DNA from: JACVRX01 sp963831385
GTDB lineage: Bacteria; Actinomycetota; Actinomycetes; Jiangellales; Jiangellaceae
Length of the DNA: 64,000 nt
Assembly: GCA_963831385.1 (NCBI GenBank)
Contig: CAWHPW010000011.1
Location: 310,001 to 374,000 of the forward strand
Direction of reading: 5' to 3'
The translations under genes and the position numbers were made by a program. The notes beneath the pieces are model-generated. The model made no database searches and was not told where the DNA came from. It saw only the letters and a program-made list of their open reading frames with translations. Every line of letters starts with the position of its first letter. The stretch's first letter is position 1. Shown here piece by piece: positions 61,634 to 64,000 of the stretch.

Positions 61634-62914
61634 TTACCCAAGCTCTTTCGCGTATGCGACGGCTTGGGTCCGAGTCATCGACCGCCCCTCGGCGAGGGCT
61701 CGGTCGACCGCCTCGTCGCCGATGGACCTGCGCGCGTCGGCCACCGGGTCGGTCCCGACGATTGAACTGGCGGCCAGCGGATACCCTCCTTCGACCAGCC
61801 GACGGATCTCCTGGGCCGACCCGAGGAGCCGCATGGCACGTTCGAACCGTCCTCGAGCCGACTCCAAGACCGACAGCGCTTCTAGAGCCCCGCTCACCCC
61901 AGCCACGTTGTCGGCTCGGTCCAACAGACCCAATGCTTCGAGGATCGGCGCTCCAGCTTCCTCGTATTGTCCCAGCATTTGGAGCCCCTCCCCGTACGCG
62001 ATCAGTGCGTCGGTCAGGTGGAACATGTCGCCGAGCTGCCGGTAGCTGGTGATTGCCTCCTCGAGCAACGGCTTGGCCGACTCGAGATCACGGTCACCCA
62101 GGCCGCCGAGGAACAACGCGATGTTGCCCTTGGCCTTGGCGACTCCAGCAGCGTCACCCAACTCTTCGAACTGGGCCAACGCGTCCCGTAGCAGCTGCAG
62201 CGAGTCCTGCGCCGCTGCCAAGTCCGGCCTTCCGCCCGCCAGGTCTCCGGCGAAGACGAAGGCCAGGTTGTAGGTCGCCTCGGCAATGCCGTGGCGATCA
62301 CCGATTGCCTGGGAGATTGCCAGAGCTTCTTGGTAATGACGGTCCGCGGCCTCGTACTCCTGTTGCCAGTGCGCGATGCCGCCCGCCGCCAGGTGTGCTT
62401 TGGCGACTGCGGCCGTTCGGTGTTGACCGGCCATCAGCAGCCGTTCCAGCCAGCTCCGTCCGACCGACAGAAAACCCCGTTGCTGCCAGAACCGCCACAT
62501 CGCGGCGGCTGCCTCCATGCCGCTCTCCGGTTCACCGGCGTCGATCGTCCATCCGAATGCCGCCTGGAAGTTCTCGTGGTCACGCTCGAAACGGTCCAGC
62601 CAGCGACGTTGGTCAACCGAGATGAGGTGCGACTCGCCCTCGCGGGCCAACGCCAGGAAGAACTCGGCGTAGCGGCGCTCGGTCAGTGCCAAGTCATCTT
62701 GGTCGATCAGCAGCTCCCGGGCGTACTCGCGAATCGTTTCCAGCATGGCGTACCTGGGCTCTCCGTCCGGCAGCTCGAGGTGCCGAACCAGGCTGTTGTC
62801 GATCAGCGAAGTCAATGCGTCCAGGGTGTCGACGTCCAAGATCGCCAGCGGGATTCCCGACCGCTTCCACGGCGTCGAGACCGGCGCCGCCGCGGAACAC
62901 CGACAGCCGGGCAA
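61634..62914 (-). CDS. TPR-like C-terminal part of cyclase-ATPase-TPR paralogue 2
   Basis: The meaningful part begins near 62840 (LDVDTLDALTSLIDNSLVRHLELPDGEPRYAMLETIREYARELL) and runs through TPR-like repeats to SMTRTQAVAYAKELG, closely parallel to paralogue 1. The first ~25 residues of the frame are out-of-frame sequence. A one-base insertion near 62840 separates it from the ATPase frame. It ends 26 bases before paralogue 1. Confidence 0.78.
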   Translation of the reverse strand: MPGCRCSAAAPVSTPWKRSGIPLAILDVDTLDALTSLIDNSLVRHLELPDGEPRYAMLETIREYARELLIDQDDLALTERRYAEFFLALAREGESHLISVDQRRWLDRFERDHENFQAAFGWTIDAGEPESGMEAAAAMWRFWQQRGFLSVGRSWLERLLMAGQHRTAAVAKAHLAAGGIAHWQQEYEAADRHYQEALAISQAIGDRHGIAEATYNLAFVFAGDLAGGRPDLAAAQDSLQLLRDALAQFEELGDAAGVAKAKGNIALFLGGLGDRDLESAKPLLEEAITSYRQLGDMFHLTDALIAYGEGLQMLGQYEEAGAPILEALGLLDRADNVAGVSGALEALSVLESARGRFERAMRLLGSAQEIRRLVEGGYPLAASSIVGTDPVADARRSIGDEAVDRALAEGRSMTRTQAVAYAKELG

Positions 62915-63740
62915 ACAGTCGTCGCTCCGGCTCGGCCAACAGACCTACACTCCAGCCGATCGTGGCCCGAAGAGTTCGCTGACGCTGCGGGATGTTGCGG
63001 GCGGTGGCAGTCAGCAGGTCCGGGCCAGCGTCCAGCCGGGACAGGATCGCTTGCGGAGTCAGCACCTTCACCCGGCTGGCCGCCAGCTCGATCGCCAACG
63101 GCAAGCCGTCGAGGCGGGCGCAGATGCCGGCTACCGCAGGTGCGCTCTCATCAGTCAACTCAAACCCGGCCCGAGCAGCGTGCGCGCGTTCGCGGAACAG
63201 CGTGACTGCCTCGTACCGTGATACGGCCTCGAGCGTCAGCGGATGCTTGGGATCGGGCAGCGCCAGCGGCGGAACATGTTGCTCCTGTTCGCCGTAGATG
63301 CGTAGCGGAGCCCGGCTGGTCGCCAGGATGCGAAGCTTCGGTGCCGCCATGAGCAGCCGGTCGGCCACCGAGGCGGCCGGCAACACGTGCTCGAAGTTGT
63401 CGAGCACCAGCAGGAGACCTTTGGCGGCCAGCCTGTCGACCAGGGTGTCGATGAGCTCTCGCCCTGGTTGCTCCCTGATTCCCAGTGCCTGAGTGATCAC
63501 GGACGACACCTGGGTGTGATCCGAAACGGGGGCGAGGTCGACGAAGAAGACGCCGTCCTCGAAACGTGGCAGCACTTCGGCCGCCACCTCGATGGCCAGC
63601 CGGGTCTTGCCGGACCCGCCCGGGCCCGTCAACGTCACCAGTCGGTGGTCAGCGAGGAGCTGCACTCGCCTGCGCGATCTCGTCCGCCCGGCCCACGAAG
63701 CTGGTGAGTTGCAAGGGCAGATTGTTGGGGCGGGCATCAA
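62694..63740 (-). CDS. STAND ATPase part of paralogue 2
   Basis: Homology runs from about 63666 (VQLLADHRLVTLTGPGGSGKTRLAIEVAAEVL, with an intact Walker A) through LLLVLDNFEHVLPAASVADRL, ILATSRAPLRI and ARLDGLPLAIELAASRVKVL, to VEAVGNPAGDLG near 62845. Beyond either end the frame is nonsense. One extra base at each boundary separates it from the cyclase part upstream and the TPR part downstream. Confidence 0.78.
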   Translation of the reverse strand: MMPAPTICPCNSPASWAGRTRSRRRVQLLADHRLVTLTGPGGSGKTRLAIEVAAEVLPRFEDGVFFVDLAPVSDHTQVSSVITQALGIREQPGRELIDTLVDRLAAKGLLLVLDNFEHVLPAASVADRLLMAAPKLRILATSRAPLRIYGEQEQHVPPLALPDPKHPLTLEAVSRYEAVTLFRERAHAARAGFELTDESAPAVAGICARLDGLPLAIELAASRVKVLTPQAILSRLDAGPDLLTATARNIPQRQRTLRATIGWSVGLLAEPERRLFARLSVFRGGAGLDAVEAVGNPAGDLGRRHPGRIDFADRQQPGSAPRAAGRRAQVRHAGNDSRVRPGAADRPR

Positions 63741-64000
63741 GTGATCTGATCGGCGGGAATTCAGTCCGCAGCCCGTCGATCACCACATCGAACAGGTGCT
63801 CGGGGTGGACGATGTCCTTCAGCCGGTGCCGACCCAGGTCCCGCAGCGCGACCCCGTCGGGCAAGTCATACTCGACCATGGCCCGCGTTGCATCAGAGAC
63901 GAGGATCTGGCCCCCGCTCGCGGCGGCGGCAATCCGAGCGGCCCGGTTGACGTCGATCCCGATGTAGTCACCCCCGCCGAGGACACCGTGTCCGGTGTGC
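63649..64000 (-). CDS. Class III cyclase domain of paralogue 2, partial (enters window)
   Basis: The visible end of a cyclase domain reads GDYIGIDVNRAARIAAAASGGQIL (specificity Asp, Asn and Arg kept), then DLPDGVALRDLGRHRLKDI and PNNLPLQLTSFVGRADEIAQ. An extra base then sends it to a stop at 63649. Removing it would give DEIAQAVQLLADHRLV, the same spacing as paralogue 1. The start and metal-binding N-terminus lie outside the window. Confidence 0.78.
   Translation of the reverse strand, partial: HTGHGVLGGGDYIGIDVNRAARIAAAASGGQILVSDATRAMVEYDLPDGVALRDLGRHRLKDIVHPEHLFDVVIDGLRTEFPPIRSLDARPNNLPLQLTSFVGRADEIAQASAAPR

Overview
The window is chromosomal DNA from a high-GC Gram-positive bacterium of the class Actinomycetia. 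Several things point there: GTG and TTG starts are common, stop and start codons often overlap by 4 bases, and phosphatidylinositol mannoside genes are present (pgsA, a PIM acyltransferase, pimA). The gene order also follows the conserved actinobacterial order around the M. tuberculosis Rv2533c-Rv2614c region. An SsgA-like gene suggests a morphologically differentiating lineage, and mycolate-specific genes are not seen. I cannot name the genus.

Region 1 (1-20.2 kb, almost all minus strand) starts with pyrR-pyrB-pyrC, with a well-formed PyrR-binding RNA hairpin that covers the pyrR ribosome binding site. A vapBC-type toxin-antitoxin pair follows on the plus strand. Next come nusB-efp-pepQ-aroB-aroK-aroC, a prepilin peptidase, mltG-ruvX-alaS with two small membrane genes, rarA, a broken YceI gene, aspS, an intein-containing radical SAM gene of the Rv2578c family, and hisS. 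Region 2 (20.2-37.8 kb) holds a metallo-beta-lactamase-fold hydrolase, a membrane cyclophilin, a DUF349 protein, rel, apt, secF-secD-yajC, ruvB-ruvA-ruvC, yebC, pdxT-pdxS and the PIM operon. Region 3 (38-42.7 kb) has an EF-G-like GTPase convergent with HIT (Ap4A phosphorylase family) and thrS.

Region 4 (42.7-55.7 kb) is more accessory. It has a class III nucleotidyl cyclase with a regulatory N-terminus, a Tat-exported small protein with a DUF4331 protein, a tRNA/RNA methyltransferase, an MFS exporter, a quinone-reductase-like oxidoreductase, tRNA-Val(CAC), an SsgA-like regulator, a CGNR zinc-finger protein and pabB-pabC. A tRNA-Gly/Cys/Val cluster follows. The 3' end of its last gene is duplicated about 480 bp downstream, which looks like the scar of an integrative element, and a small membrane ORF lies inside.

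Region 5 (55.8-64 kb) may be the most interesting part. Two tandem paralogues combine a class III nucleotidyl cyclase domain, a STAND/NB-ARC-type ATPase and TPR-like repeats. The downstream copy overlaps by 8 bases a 990-codon membrane protein that joins an MFS/ATP-carrier-like membrane domain, HEAT repeats and a C-terminal cyclic-nucleotide-binding domain. The layout suggests a sensor, second-messenger and effector module. Both paralogues have their reading frame broken at almost the same place, the cyclase/ATPase junction. Single-base frame breaks also occur in the radical SAM gene and the YceI remnant, so read-level checking matters.

Dispersed intergenic palindromes sharing a CACGTTCACC core occur at about 2.0, 33.4 and 40.1 kb, with a related one at 20.2 kb.
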